Positions 1-12,700 of a stretch of DNA of 43,824 bases are shown here, piece by piece. Within the stretch, counting starts at the first letter, position 1. The number at the start of each line of letters is the position of its first letter. The translations under genes were made by a program, and so were the position numbers. Source of the DNA: Glomus cerebriforme (Eukaryota > Glomeromycota > Glomeromycetes > Glomerales > Glomeraceae); assembly GCA_003550305.1 (NCBI GenBank), contig QKYT01000455.1, forward strand, positions 53,856-97,679, in the 5' to 3' direction. Under the pieces are notes generated by a model. It was not told where the DNA came from, did not search any database, and saw only the letters and a list, made by a program, of their open reading frames with translations.

Positions 1-156
1 TTACTTTATGTTAAATAAGATTATTAATAAAAACTTTAAAAAAATTTAATATTGGTTAAATGACTTAAATGACTGGTCATTTGACTTTTATATGACAAAT
101 GACAAATGACTTGTTATTTGATTCATTTGTCATTTCAAGTCATTTGCCGAACACTG
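1..156. mobile_element. Right end of a hAT-like or MITE transposon, cut by the window edge
   Basis: The stretch is built from repeated AAATGAC/GTCATTT words in both orientations. CAAATGACTTG (about 103-113) and CAAGTCATTTG (about 136-146) form a perfect 11-bp inverted repeat, and AAATGACAAATGA is also matched in inverse. It closes with GCCGAACACTG. On the other strand this reads CAGTGTTCGGC, the form expected of a hAT-type terminal inverted repeat. The orientation places the rest of the element left of the window. The next eight bases (CTCTATGA) would be the target-site duplication, but the left copy is not visible. No coding sequence is seen. Confidence 0.5.
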
Positions 157-1024
157 CTCTATGATTATGATTTTTATGATCACGGTAATTTTAGTGATAG
201 TAGTAATATTAGTGATCTTTAAGATAATTAGGATAGTTAATATATTTATTTTCTTTATTATATTTATTATAATCATCCTCCTCTATAGGCATTTCCTGTT
301 TAGTCATACCCCCTTATAAACACATTTATGCTTGGCCCAAATTACTAATAATATTATTAAAAAAACTTCCTCTATAGTCACATCATATAGGTTTTTTATA
401 ATCACACCAATTTTTCAGTCCTAAGGGGTGTAATTATATAGGAGGACGACTTTATATTTAATATATTAGTTATATTTATAATAGTTAATATCTTTTTATT
501 ATATTTTATTTTTGTATAAATATTCTGAGAATTTTCTTAAGTTATCTTTAGTTCTTGTAACTTCAATTGAATAATAAAATATTTTTATCTCAAAAATACT
601 ATACCTTTTTCAATTAAAAAGTGAACTGATATTCAATAAACTACTGTAAAATTATTATTATCTCTATCATTATATATTTAATTATTTTCATTTGAATATA
701 AAGAAATAAAGTTAAGATAAAAGAATCAAGAGAATGATTAACATCGGCCATTTTTTTTATTATAAAAATAAATTTGAAAAAATAATAAAAATAAATCAAT
801 AATTAAAAAGAATTTGAATACTTACTTTCTTTATAAATCAGATTGATTAAATATTGATGTAATAATCATAAACTAGACGTGATATTTATTATTATTATAT
901 TATTATTATTATATTAAAAAAATGATTATTAAACTAATTATTATATTATAAAAAAAACTAACCATCAAAAGCTAATTTGAAAAATTTTTACCAATTAATT
1001 ACCAATTTCATTTGCAAAATATTA

Positions 1025-1620
1025 AATTTTTAAAAGTGGATGGTAATAAATTGATATGCCTAATTGTTATGATATTTTTTGCATCAGAAAATAACTTTTC
1101 ACTTGTAGTAAATATTACTAGAATAGCCAAATACTCTTTTGCTAATTGCAATAGAATTGGAAAATATGATATTTGAGAAGCTCACTATTTAAAAGAACAA
1201 GTCTTTACATTATTTTCTTCAATCATTATAAATTTCTTGATTTCATTTAGCCTTTCATGATAATGATAACTGGAAAATATATTTTGAAGAAGGAAATTAA
1301 TAGATAATTGTGATGTAATTGTTGTTGAATTAAATCTAAATTATCTCTTTTTTTATTATAAATTTCTCTCAAAAAAGCTTTTATTTGAGATTTTTGCTCT
1401 TCAGTTGCAAAATTAAGTGATTTGCATCAAAGATTTAGAAAAATGATTTATTGCTGAATATAATGCTGATTTAACTTTTCCAATTAAATTGTTGCAGATT
1501 TGTGAAGAATTTATTCTAATTTTTTACCATCTTAGATACTTATCAATTTCATTATTATCATCAGGATCTTTAATACCAATATCATCATCAAAAACTGTAG
1601 TAGAATAGTAAGCTTAGTAT
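1025..1620 (-). pseudogene. Decayed hAT transposase, C-terminal part
   Basis: Read on the minus strand, about 1160-1030 encodes a recognisable hAT C-terminal dimerisation (hATC) segment: a YPILLQLAKEYLAI stretch, then SEKLFSDAKNIIT. The family consensus is roughly P-L-x-x-A-x-x-Y-L-x-I followed by S-E-R-x-F-S-x-A-G. Further upstream (about 1590-1530) lies an acidic NNEIDKYLRW stretch, like the segment that precedes hATC in these transposases. About 350 bases with stops and frame changes separate the two, so the gene is dead and probably interrupted. The transposon right end at position 156 points away from this relic, so the two are probably separate insertions. Confidence 0.6.
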
Positions 1621-4600
1621 AAATCAAATTGATTAGATCAATCCTATTAAATTTTTTTCAGTTTAAAATTAAATTAATAAACTAATTAATAAACTTATTA
1701 ATAAATTAAATTCTTTGCTAGAAAAGCTAAAAGTTTCACATTTCAAATTTTATTATTAAAACTAATTCTAAAAGAAAAAAAATTATAACCAAAAAGCCTA
1801 AACTCTTATTAACTGAAACTTATTTTAAGAAAATTATCTTATTACACAAAATCTAAGAATAATTAATTTGAAAAAGTAAAAAGTTTTCATTATGTGAAAT
1901 TTAAAGGTTTAAGAAAACTTTTGCTAAAAATTATTACTAAAAAAAGTTAAAAATGATTAATTTAAAAGTAAAAAGTCTTCAACTTCTTTTATTATATAAA
2001 ATTTACCTTAAGAAAATCTTCTCTAAGTTTGTTTCTAGAAAGAGAATAAGAATAGCAAATATAAAGTTCAACTCCATCTTTACCCTTATTTTATAAAATC
2101 TAAAAGTTAAAATATATATTTTTTTACTTATGTCTAATATGGTATTATAGCATAATATATTTATGATATTATGGCATTATAGTATTTATAGTATTTATAG
2201 CATTATGGCATTTATAAAATTTATGGTATTACAGTATTATGATATTTATAATTTACAATTTTTTAATACAGTTTTGGAATTTTATATGGTATATGTCATA
2301 ATGCTGAAATGTTGTAATTTAGAAATTTTGATTGCAACTATAAGTATAGTATATCTAAAATATGAATAGTATTGATCCTTTTCTTTTCTAAAATAGGTTT
2401 TATGATTTTAAGTAATGATTATTGATCATAAATATAAAATTTGTATTTAGATCATTGAATTTGACTTTATATAGACTGTCCTTGGTCAATTTGTCATTAA
2501 ATATCACTTTTATTATTTTAGTTTTTTTGAAATTTTGAATGCCAAGAAATTCTTCGAATGTAATGAGAAATTTCTTTTTTAGTAAATATTTTACCATATT
2601 TTTGATTTCTAGTATAAAAAGGTTTGGTAGTAAATGAATAGGAATAAAAGCAATATATTGTTAAGGTTGTATGATAATTGTATGTTCACTATATTGATTA
2701 CTTTAAGATTGCTATTTGTGTTATATTGATGATTATTTATTAGTATTTAGGAGTAATGGATATTTATTTTATTTTCTGTTTCAAAAGATAAATTTTGTTA
2801 AAAATGTGTATTCTGCTAATTGGTAAAATCATTTTCTCATTAGAAAATTAAGCAGAAATTTCTTTGTTTTTTCCCATTGTTAGATTTGTAATTGGTGTTT
2901 CATATGAAGAAGTTATTACATAAATAAAGTAGTTGAAAGTATCTGTGAGAAGTTTATTCAAATAGGATTTTCTATAGTATTGTTAATTATTTGAATTTTT
3001 TTTAATGACAAGTTAATTATATTTATTGATGTCAAAAATGATAAATATGTCTTATAAATCATAAATATACCCTCTATTAATAAGAAAAATATAACTTATC
3101 ATGCAAGAAAATAGATTTGTAAAGGTGAGGAATGAAAGCAACTTCTCCTTAGTATAAACTGGTCCTTATACTTTATCTATAATCTTCTAACCTAATACCA
3201 AGTGATTATCTAAGTTAATATGAGTAACTAGTCTATTTGGATTTCCTACTATGATATTTTTATCTAAACTATTAGTATTACAATTACTTTGATCTATACT
3301 ACTATTATTACAATAATTTTTACTCTTTTTCCCATTACTAAGCCCTATAAATTGCAGGATAATCTCATGACTAGATGATTGAACTTATTATATGAATCTC
3401 ATTCACATAGTGAAAAATTTTCCTACTAATAAGTATGTGATGAACTTGGTCTGATATAAAGAAAGAGATATCAAATGCTAACCTAGACTATTTTTTTTCC
3501 ATACTTTAAGTAACTAGTAATGGGAAAGTCAAATCATATTGTAAAATCCTTTGATAAAAATTGAAAAGAATCTGATTATTCAAATTATTCTGTTATTATC
3601 TTTTTCAGTTGCTAATGTATTAGTAGTATGATAGCATATTGCTATTGTCTATTTCCATATTATTTTTGTTGTATATTGAGTTTATAATTTCTTTTTCTAA
3701 GTTTAAAAGTATATTAGACATAGTATTATTTTCTATAATTCTATTATTTTTGAAACTACTTCATAGTCTTCTTGTTAAACCATTACTTATATTAGATATG
3801 ATATATTAATGATAATAAAAAAATAATAAACGTGAAGTAAATATTTAATATTTGATTATTTTTATTTTTATTTTTCTTTTAAGATAATATAATTTTGCTG
3901 CAGATTTTTAGAAAATGTTCAGAAAGAAGCCTCAATTTGATTCATAACTAATTAAACTAATCTAACTATTATGACTATTATGATTTTTGTAACTAAATAT
4001 ATGATATTACATTGATCTACAAATCATGTGATTTTCATTTTAATTAATATATTCAATTCCAATAGCTTTATATATTTTTTTGGAATTTCAAAATCATTAT
4101 TATTATTTTCAATTATTGTTTTTTGTTGCATTCTTTTATTCCTTTACTTAATAATTTTTTAACTAACATTGATTTAGTATCCATTAATATGCAAAATTAT
4201 AATATATTTGTTGAAATAAAATTCTTCAGAAAATTTCTTTGATATCTATTGATTTTTAATATAATCAATAGTTTGAGTATCTGAAAATTCTTTACAAGTT
4301 TGATCTTATTTATTATGCTTAAATTAAAAAAAAAATTTAATTAATATTTATATAAAATTTTTACATTTGCTTTAAGGTGAATATATACAGAGTTACTTCT
4401 CATCAATTAGTTCAGTGATTTAGTTTTAACTAAATTGTAGGGAAGCATGTCAGTTCTTCTACTTCTTCCTTCTTAAAAAATTAAATGTCTTTGCATTATT
4501 ATATAAATCCAAAATATGAAAGCTCAAAGAATAATCTATTATTATTTAACTTTTATTTACTAAAGTTCAATTACCAATATTTTTCTAAAAGATAATTATC

Positions 4601-5179
4601 TCACTATAGAAACTGTTATTTCTTTTGTTTACTCTAATTGTGTTAGATTAAATTCAAAAATATAATAGATTCTTATTGCTGTCAAGTAGTAATGATCAGT
4701 AATTGTTTGCTTGATTTTTTTATGTTAAATTTCACTTTTGTATATGTTAAAGATTTTTTTATTATTTTACTCATACTTGCAATAAGCACTAGTTAACTAA
4801 GCTTATTTTCATTTTTTCATCCATACAGTGATAGATAAATTTAACATTTTTTTGGTTTATTATATAAATTTTTTTTCATTTTTTTTCATTTTTTTTTATA
4901 TATATATTATTATTTTCAGCTTTTAGTATTATGTTAATCAAATACTTTCTAATATATAACTATTAACATCTGTTTCATATTAGCATGTTGTGTTTTCTAT
5001 TTTTTAATATTTTCAGTGATCTGATTTTAGAAATTGTTATTGTTCAACTTAAAGAATATTGAATTTGTGTAACGAGTGAGATTTTGCAACTGAATCTTCT
5101 ATTTTTTTGACTTATAATTATTTTAAAATTTTCTGATTGTCAAGGATAAAAAAAGAAATATCAAAAATAATGTTTATTT
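1621..5179. other. AT-rich, gene-poor stretch
   Basis: No supported gene. All frames are short and interrupted, and there are long A/T runs and TATTA/TAT simple repeats. On the minus strand about 3400-3130 stays mostly open in one frame and encodes an Asn/Ser-rich stretch containing NPNRLVTHINLDNHLVLG. This looks like an eroded coding relic of a family I cannot name. Nothing else is recognisable. Confidence 0.5.
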
Positions 5180-5755
5180 TATTTTTTTGCCCCTTCTCCT
5201 GGCAATATGTGAATTTCTTTTTGATTTTCATTTTAATTGCTCAACCTCCTCCCTTAAACCAATTGATTCATTTTTCAATGCTCTATTCTTTCTTGCTTCA
5301 TTAAAATATTTTCATCCCACTTTCATCTCTTTTCTTTCCTTCACCATTTCATTCATTACCTTTACATGATGTAGGAGTGTTTTATCCTTGCATCCCTTTA
5401 AGATTTCATCTTCAAATTTGTGGTGTTGCCGCTGCAGTTTCTGCTTATATTGACTTTATTTCTGCAATAACTGCTCTTCGCCTCACTTTAACACTTGTTA
5501 GAGCTGCTGTTTATGTTGTTTTTGTTGTTGTGGTTATTACTCTTGCTGTTGTTAGAGTTGTTCCTCCAACTCTTTCCTTTCTGTTACTTGTAGAACAGCA
5601 AAATCCGTTACATCTCCAGCATCTCCTTGGTTGCATTTATTACATGACGGACCAGGAAGTGTAATTCCTTGATAATATTCAATGGTGCCTTCTTTTTGAT
5701 TTTTTTTTCCAGCACGACAGTTCAGGTCTTTCTTTGTTCTAACCATTTTTTTCAA
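5180..5755 (-). pseudogene. Broken coiled-coil protein gene with Gln-rich tract
   Basis: The minus strand starts with ATG (5755, or more probably 5746) and reads MVRTKKDLNCRAGKK, then a Cys-containing PGPSCNKCNQG segment, then ERKELEEQL, where it meets a stop at about 5552. Beyond the stop the same strand goes on as a Gln-rich heptad-like sequence (QQQKQHKQQL, EEQLLQK, KLQRQHHKFEDEIL) and a Glu/Lys-rich coiled coil (VKVMNEMVKERKEMK, NESIGLREEVEQLK) down to about 5190. Several stop codons and frame changes interrupt it. I read this as one coiled-coil gene broken by stops. Function unknown. A spliced, functional version cannot be fully excluded, but the number of stops makes it unlikely. Confidence 0.5.
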
Positions 5756-6930
5756 AGAAAATTGTATAGGAAATTTTTAAAAAAAGTAAAGTAATAAAAA
5801 TTTTATTGATTAGAAGATTCTTTAAATGCTGAGCATTGAATATTAAAGACAAATAAATAAACAGCTTTTCACATTTCGATAACAGTAAGGGAATTATTGA
5901 AGTTTTCTAATGCTTGTTGATATATTCATCAGCCAGCTATTCGGTAATTGGTTTTGCCACCAGTTATGTATGTGAGTTTTATCAAAGAAAAAGTCATAAT
6001 TAATCATTAATCATAAAATTAGGAAGGGCCATCCCTACGCTTTATAAGGAGCAACAGTGGTATGATAACAGAAATAAAATGTATATAATTTCGTAAAAAA
6101 ATAAAAAGACGAAGTTTATTATGTAATCCGAAAAGAAATACAACGATTTTGGTGTCTGTATTAATGGTTTATTTCTAAGATTGAACTAAACTAAATCTAA
6201 AATCCTTACATTTATCCCTTCGAATGCCTATCCTTTATATGTTTCAAAATTTGGGACATTTTTGTTTCATCGTACATTTATGTCAATCAATTTCGTCCTC
6301 GCAGCCACGATTACATAATCTTCCGAAGTAAACTTTATATATAAAAAATAAATAAATATATATTAACATATAATAAAATATTCCTGGCTTAGTATTTACT
6401 CAATGCCCACACCGCCTATCGGATAGATGAATAGTTGGCGTTCATATACCGTATCAACGTATCTCTATCTTCCCTTATATCTTTTAATCTAATACATCAG
6501 TTATTGTGTTAAAGATTGTTCGTAATATAGAATATGATTGGCAGTTAATTATGATAGTATTAAAATTAATAGTAGTGATGTCATGTAAGTTATTAATATT
6601 TAAAAACCTGTTTTATTTCTTTCGTTATGATTATATGATCGTTTACAAGATTATATACCATTAATGATAATAGTAACAGTGGGATAATAATAACTTTAAA
6701 ACAAAATTTTATAAATTTTTGATTTGAAAGAACCTAAAATTCCGATAAATTTATTAATTTTAAAAACATTTTTAAGGTTATTGCTAAATAGAATATAGAC
6801 GAAATTAAAATTTAACTAAAGAATTAAATCGTATCCTATAAAATGAATCTGATGAGAAAGATCCTTCTATTTGTAATTTTGAAATATATATTATAAAAAA
6901 AAAATAACATATTTTTTTTATATCTCATTA
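5756..6930. other. Intergenic region, no gene seen
   Basis: AT-rich, with no open frame of note on either strand. It lies between the 5' end of the broken coiled-coil gene and the 3' end of the F-box gene, and so should include the 3' UTR of the latter. A short mixed-composition patch (about 6405-6440, containing CTATCGGATAG) stands out from the background but is not identified. Confidence 0.5.
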
Positions 6931-8316
6931 TTAGGAATTAAAATTAGAGAGTACAATACCCAATTTAATATATTTTTCAATTATTTTCTTATTTTCATCA
7001 GTCTTTTTAAAAGAATGTGCATCATTATCAATAATCAAAGAAAGTGATTTTCGTGGTATACGATTTGTCCAACTGACCAAAAAAGATTCTAATTCTTCTG
7101 GAAGTAATTCTGATTTTGCATTATTAGAATAATTTAATTCTAATTCATAAAAATTTTTAGGGGAATATTTAGCAACAATATCAAATAAATTTTTTTCATT
7201 GAAATATCCTTCACAATAAATTTCAATACTTTCTAAATATTGACAATTACTAAAAAACATTTTCAATGTTTCTATTTCATCAATTGTAAATCCGGAAGAA
7301 AGTTTTTTAATATTCGGACAGAATTTCATAATAGTTGGATTTAATGTATTATTACTTCTAAAAACGTAAAATTCTTTAAGATTTCTTCCATTATTTTCCA
7401 AGAATTTTATTAAAAATTCATTTTTTGGGCATTCATAAGAAAATTCTAAACTTTGTAATTTTGAAAAAGTAACATATTGTAATATTTTAAATTCTTCAAA
7501 AGAATCACTATTACAAAATGATAATACAAGTTTTTGTAAATTTGTGAATTTAGCAATAAATGATAATGGCATGTAATGTAATCCTCCATAAATATTTAAT
7601 TTAATTAAAGAATTAGGAATTTTTGTTAATAAAGTAATCATATCATTTGTCAAATCATGATTTTGAAATATGTATAAATATTTTAAATTTTTCTGAGCAG
7701 AAATTAAATCTATTAATCCATTTGAAAATTTTTTTTCAAATGATACACTTATTGATTGTATATTATGACATATTTGAGATAATTGATAAAAAAATTCGGG
7801 ATAAACATCTGAACGACAATGTAATTCTAAGAGATCTTTTAAACAATCTTTCGCTCCAGGATATGATGTAAAAATTGTATTCTTTCTTAATGATAAATCA
7901 AAAGATTCTAATTTCCTTAATGATGAAATTTGTTTCATAAGCAATTTAAATATTTCCTGTGTTACAATATATATTTTATTATCTATACTAGAAGATGAAA
8001 TAGATCGTTGCTTTTTAAGAAGCTGTTCAATTTCGTAATAAACTCGACCAACGGATAAAATTTTACAGAATGATGCATAATTAAACATTGGAGGTTTTGA
8101 AGTTTTTATTGAAATTCCATTCTTACGCAAAATTTCTTTCGATTCATTTGAAAGACAAGCGATTAAAGTATTATAATTTCTAATACTTTTCCATAAAATC
8201 CTTACAGAAACTTCACACCAAAGTCGATTTACTAATAAGCATGAATGTAAAGTAAATTTATCTTTTTCTAAGAATTCAAAAATTTCATTAAGGCAATCTG
8301 CAGGAAGTTGTGACAT
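6931..8316 (-). CDS. F-box protein with degenerate leucine-rich repeats
   Basis: Single-exon gene of 461 residues. Residues 1-45 form an F-box: LPADCLNEIFEFLE, then the HSCLLVNRLWCEVSVRILW core with the conserved Leu-Val-Asn-Arg-x-Trp and terminal Trp. The rest is a long Leu/Ile/Asn-rich region with repeated L-x-x-L-x-L and C-P-N-I-K-K-L motifs, typical of irregular LRR solenoids. F-box proteins usually bind Skp1 through the F-box and present substrates to an SCF ubiquitin ligase through the C-terminal part; the substrate here is unknown. The start is the first ATG of the frame and begins directly at the F-box. A TATATATATATA run (about 8384-8397) lies some 70-80 bases upstream and could serve as a TATA element. 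It belongs to the same lineage-expanded family as the gene at 18661-20070 but is only distantly similar to it. Confidence 0.85.
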   Translation of the reverse strand: MSQLPADCLNEIFEFLEKDKFTLHSCLLVNRLWCEVSVRILWKSIRNYNTLIACLSNESKEILRKNGISIKTSKPPMFNYASFCKILSVGRVYYEIEQLLKKQRSISSSSIDNKIYIVTQEIFKLLMKQISSLRKLESFDLSLRKNTIFTSYPGAKDCLKDLLELHCRSDVYPEFFYQLSQICHNIQSISVSFEKKFSNGLIDLISAQKNLKYLYIFQNHDLTNDMITLLTKIPNSLIKLNIYGGLHYMPLSFIAKFTNLQKLVLSFCNSDSFEEFKILQYVTFSKLQSLEFSYECPKNEFLIKFLENNGRNLKEFYVFRSNNTLNPTIMKFCPNIKKLSSGFTIDEIETLKMFFSNCQYLESIEIYCEGYFNEKNLFDIVAKYSPKNFYELELNYSNNAKSELLPEELESFLVSWTNRIPRKSLSLIIDNDAHSFKKTDENKKIIEKYIKLGIVLSNFNS

Positions 8317-9241
8317 TTTTAATATTTTAAAAGGGTTAAAAAGGAATCGAATTTAATTAATTTCATTATTTATTTCATGGTGTATATATATATATTATCT
8401 ACATTATAATTTTTAAGTTTACCAAAAAAAGATTAGTATCGATGGATTTTCATATGGGCTGACAGTGGGCTGACCATACAATTTTGTCGCCATACGCAAA
8501 GGCCGATCATATGGTTAATCATTCGGATAAACGAAATTGCCACAACTTACGATCCATTACGTTTGATCATGCCGCATTGAATCACGTGATTAACGAAAAA
8601 TTTGTTTTATAACACTGCGCCATTAAGTATAATCTGGTTTAAAAAATTTCACTATATCATTACTACATACTGTATATCTAATACTAAATAATATTATCAG
8701 ATATTACATTTTAAGTCGAATAGATTTTCTGCAAAATAATATAATTGTGAAAAAACAATTAATAAACTTTATACTAATCATTTTGTGTCACTTGATGGGT
8801 TATACAAAATCGATTTGAAAATTAGAATAAAAAGTCCCATTCCAAATTAGTTTGCAAATTTAATGTCATCTCAAACCTGTAAAAAATGTGATAAGCAATA
8901 TAGATACATATAATAAATGGTGTAAGTCGTGTCAAAATAAATGATTTAAAACATAATTTTATTAAACTGGACCAGCGGAAATGAAAAAATCGATAATTTA
9001 ATTCAAGAAAAGCAATTAAAATTAATTCTTGTGGATATAGTATCTGAATGGATACCATACAGTCAATTTTATGATATTAATGGCTTTGATCGATTGCGTT
9101 AAACTGACAGCTGACGTACATCAGATGACTAAATGCTGGCCAAACCTTCTTAAAGCATTATAAAATCAGACCATAATTTATACCGATCGAAATCTGACGT
9201 CTAATTGAAAAAATTTAATCAATTTAATTTTCAATCATTAG
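8317..9241. other. Promoter-side intergenic region of the F-box gene
   Basis: No gene supported. Relative to the minus-strand F-box gene it holds the TATA-like run at 8384-8397, a direct repeat GGGCTGAC-AGT-GGGCTGAC (about 8457-8475) and a TCACGTGA palindrome (CACGTG at 8583-8588). The patch 8450-8620 is richer in GC than its surroundings, as expected of a regulatory region. Confidence 0.4.
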
Positions 9242-9529
9242 ATCCGAGGTGGAAAACCCAAATGGTGGATCAGATTATTCATGCTGCAGCAAATCAGCAT
9301 GTGACTTTTTTTTATTGTTTTTTTCAATTAACTTTAATTTAGTTTTTTTCTTTCTTTTAGGTTCGATCATTAGGTCCAGAATGGAAAAATTTCAAATGAT
9401 TAGTTTGGATACTGCGGGTCAGTGTGCTGCAACCTATCGGTAATCATATCGTCATTATTGACAAATCGACAACGTAAAATTTGTTTTTTCACATTATTTT
9501 GCAGAAAATCTATTCGACTTAAAATGTAA
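9242..9529 (+). pseudogene. Myb/SANT-like DNA-binding domain fragment, frameshifted
   Basis: Three exon-like pieces with sensible splice sites can be read. 9242-9300, after an ATTAG acceptor and before a GT, gives RWKTQMVDQIIHAAANQH. 9361-9439, after TTTTAG, gives VRSLGPEWKNF and then, after a frame change near 9393-9398, SLDTAGQCAATYR. 9505-9529, after TTGCAG, gives the last residues KSIRLKM and a stop. The order (helix, L-G-x-E-W-K, then T-A-G-Q-C-A-x-x-Y/W-R) is that of a Myb/SANT repeat. The two halves of the middle exon are in different frames and no start-bearing exon is found upstream, so I call it a relic. An undetected small intron could rescue the frame. Confidence 0.4.
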
Positions 9530-9737
9530 TATCTGATAATTATAAACTATTAATCCTATTATACCAATTTATATAAGTTAATTTATTTTATAATTATATA
9601 CAAATTTTTTTTAGTTTATAGAATCCCAATGTCCAATATTTTTATGCTCCCTCAATTTTTTTTAATTATTTTAAAATATCCCACCAAAAAATTTAATCAT
9701 TAATGTCGAAGGAAAACAAATTCTATGCATATAATAT

Positions 9738-12700
9738 CTATAAAGTTTCTTGTGTAGTCATCTTATTCTTTTCTTTTTCTTTATAAGCTCTTTTAATTTC
9801 CACATTAATAGCCCAAACCCATTCCTCTCTCTCAACTTTACTTCTAGCCCTAAAAACCCAAGTTCTTCCAGGATGATCTAACAGTATCTTATTTTTTAAA
9901 CAAATAGAAAGTCCTTTTTTCTCTTCATCCTTCCCAAAATAATATGTTCGTATTCCTTGCCATATAACAAAAGTGCACTCTTCATCATCGTCAAAATTAT
10001 ACATACCATCTGGGTAAATTCTTGGTAGTTTATGAGTTCCATCATTTGTAGCACTAAATCTCGATGAACTTGAATAAAGTAAATCATATTCTGTGATATT
10101 TCCAGAATATACATAGCAATCCGCTAAATTAATGCAACCACAACGCTTATGAAAACTTCGCCGTTTTGCTACACCATTTATTTTACGCGTGTATAACTTA
10201 TAATATAATAAATTCCCCCTTGTGAGAATGTGATGATAATTTCGGAACGTGTCATGAAGATGTGATTTTTGATATAATAAACCTTCTTTCTATAAAAAAA
10301 AATATATACGTTTAAGTAAATATAATTAGTTAAAAAATATAATTACAAGTAAATCAATCAAAATCATATCCTACAGTAATTCCACGACATCCATTTAAAA
10401 TACACCAATGCCATATAGTAGGATTTACATAGGTTTGAAAATTATTCCAATGACTATGCAACTCATTTTGGCTGGAACAATCATCATCTTCATGATCATT
10501 ATTTTCATTCACTATAGCCGTATTAATTCGTACTTGAACATCTGACATTTTTCGAGCTTTCCAATATGTTGTTAGTTCATTTAATCGTTTAATCCATTCA
10601 TCCGTGGTTTGTCTAGAATATGCCTATTTATAAAATTAAAAATATTAATTCAACTTTTTAAACTCTTATAAAACTCGTAAATTCTTTCTTTTCCTACCTG
10701 TAAGACAATAGTTCTACCATTATTTAAGACTATTTCAAAAGGGCATCCATGGTTCTCCAATTCAGTAATCCCGTACCTTTTTACAACACTTTTTACCTCC
10801 ACCACGTCAATTAAATTAATAAATGCAGAAGCATTTATGATTTGTTTTATACGTCTCTTCATATCAGCCTTCATAAAAGCATCAGTTTGTGCACATTGTT
10901 CTTGTGACTGTGGTGCGATAGCATATATCAATGGTTGAACATTTTGTTGATCTCCTTCATCACTTGAAAAAGAAACTGGTGGTGGTGGAGGACTTGTTGC
11001 GAATGGTTTTAAAAAGAAAAGATATTGATCATGAGAAGTAAAATATAACCGCTTTGGTTTCCATTTCCCTTTATTATTTGTAACTCTAATAAGATATCCT
11101 TCAACTGGCGGAGGTTCCTATTAATTATTACAAAATTTCAAAGATTATATTTATCATTTCTATAACTACGCTCAAAAAAAAAAAAAATTTATTTTAATAC
11201 AAACATATAATTTTGTTCCATCATCCAAATAGACGGAAGTTGGATAATGTTCAGTTGGTCGTAATTGAAGTTGGTGTGTCTAAAATAAATATTAATATAA
11301 TATTAATATTATAAATACTAAGAGAAACGCAATAAATAAATAAATAAATAAATAATAAATTAAATTAAATTACCCCTTCAATAAATTGTGGACAAGCCAA
11401 TAAATCATTTCTAATTTTTCCTCCTTCATTATTTTCCCAGATAATCCATTCTAATCGATCATATCTCTTCCAACACAATCTCAAATCACAAGATTTTAAC
11501 CACTCGCATAATACATCTTCCCATTCTGGTTCATCGCTCAATTCATCCAAAACTAGTTTAGTAATTTCCTCCCCTGTGATTTGATAAACTTGATTACAAT
11601 TCTTGAACGGAATCCTCACATGAACATCCAAATCTGGCACATATACTTCACATAAAGTAGGCATTGGTTTGACTAATGGTTCACCAAGTGTAGTATGCAA
11701 TAAACAATACCACTCAACACTTTGTTCTACAGTTTTTGGATTAATCAAGAACACTTTCATTCCGGAATCAGATTTTTGCTTAAGTGTAAGAGTATAATCA
11801 ATTGCCGAAAAAAGTGTCAATCGAGTTGTTTGGTTGAATCTCATTTTAGCAAATCGAACTTTCTAAATAAATAAAGTTTTAATAAAATTTAATAAAACAT
11901 AATAGGATGGTTTATATTAAAAGAAAAATAAAATGTACATACATTGTTTTTATACAGTTCTATTCTTCCTGGACGTAATCTAACAATATATTCTTTCCAA
12001 CCCACAGAATGAGTTAAATGTTTCCTAACAGTATGACCTCTTAAAAAATGACCACTGTAACGTTTTGGTAAATCATGATGACACAAGCGTTCTACTCTAA
12101 TCAACATACGATCTTCTTTTATAATTGTATCAGGTTCACACACAGGATGCGAAATAGATCTAACTTCTAAATTAATTGAATTAACTGAATTAACGTCAAC
12201 AACTGGATGATCAATAACATTTAGAGATCTATTGTCCATATCGTTTTCATAACCGTTTATTATTTCATCATCATCATGAATATAATTTGGTGATGATGAT
12301 GATTTGTGTTGAAAATTTTCATGCATGAAGCCTTCTTCGCTTATATTTTCAATTAATGTTGGAGTAAAATCAAAATATTGTTTTGGTTGCACAACACTCA
12401 ACGTATTTCTCTTGTATATTGGAGAATTTTTCCACTTTATATAATCACGGTCGTGTTGTGGAGGTGTATTAGGAAATGAACGTATTTCTTCATTCGGTGT
12501 ATAAAATATTTCATGTTTGAACGAAGAAAGGGTAGATTTACAATCATGATCACTCATAATTTCTTCAGGTTCAGAAAATAGGAAAGGCGTATCCGTTAAA
12601 TTAACTGAAGTTGGACTTATAAAAAATATATATATAAATAAATTTTTGATGTTAATGAAAATTCGAAATAATTTTTTTTTAAAAGAATAAAAAAAAAATA

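Noticed and set aside
1..1620. The transposon end at 156 and the hAT relic as one element
   Set aside because: The terminus orientation at 156 places its element to the left, away from the relic.
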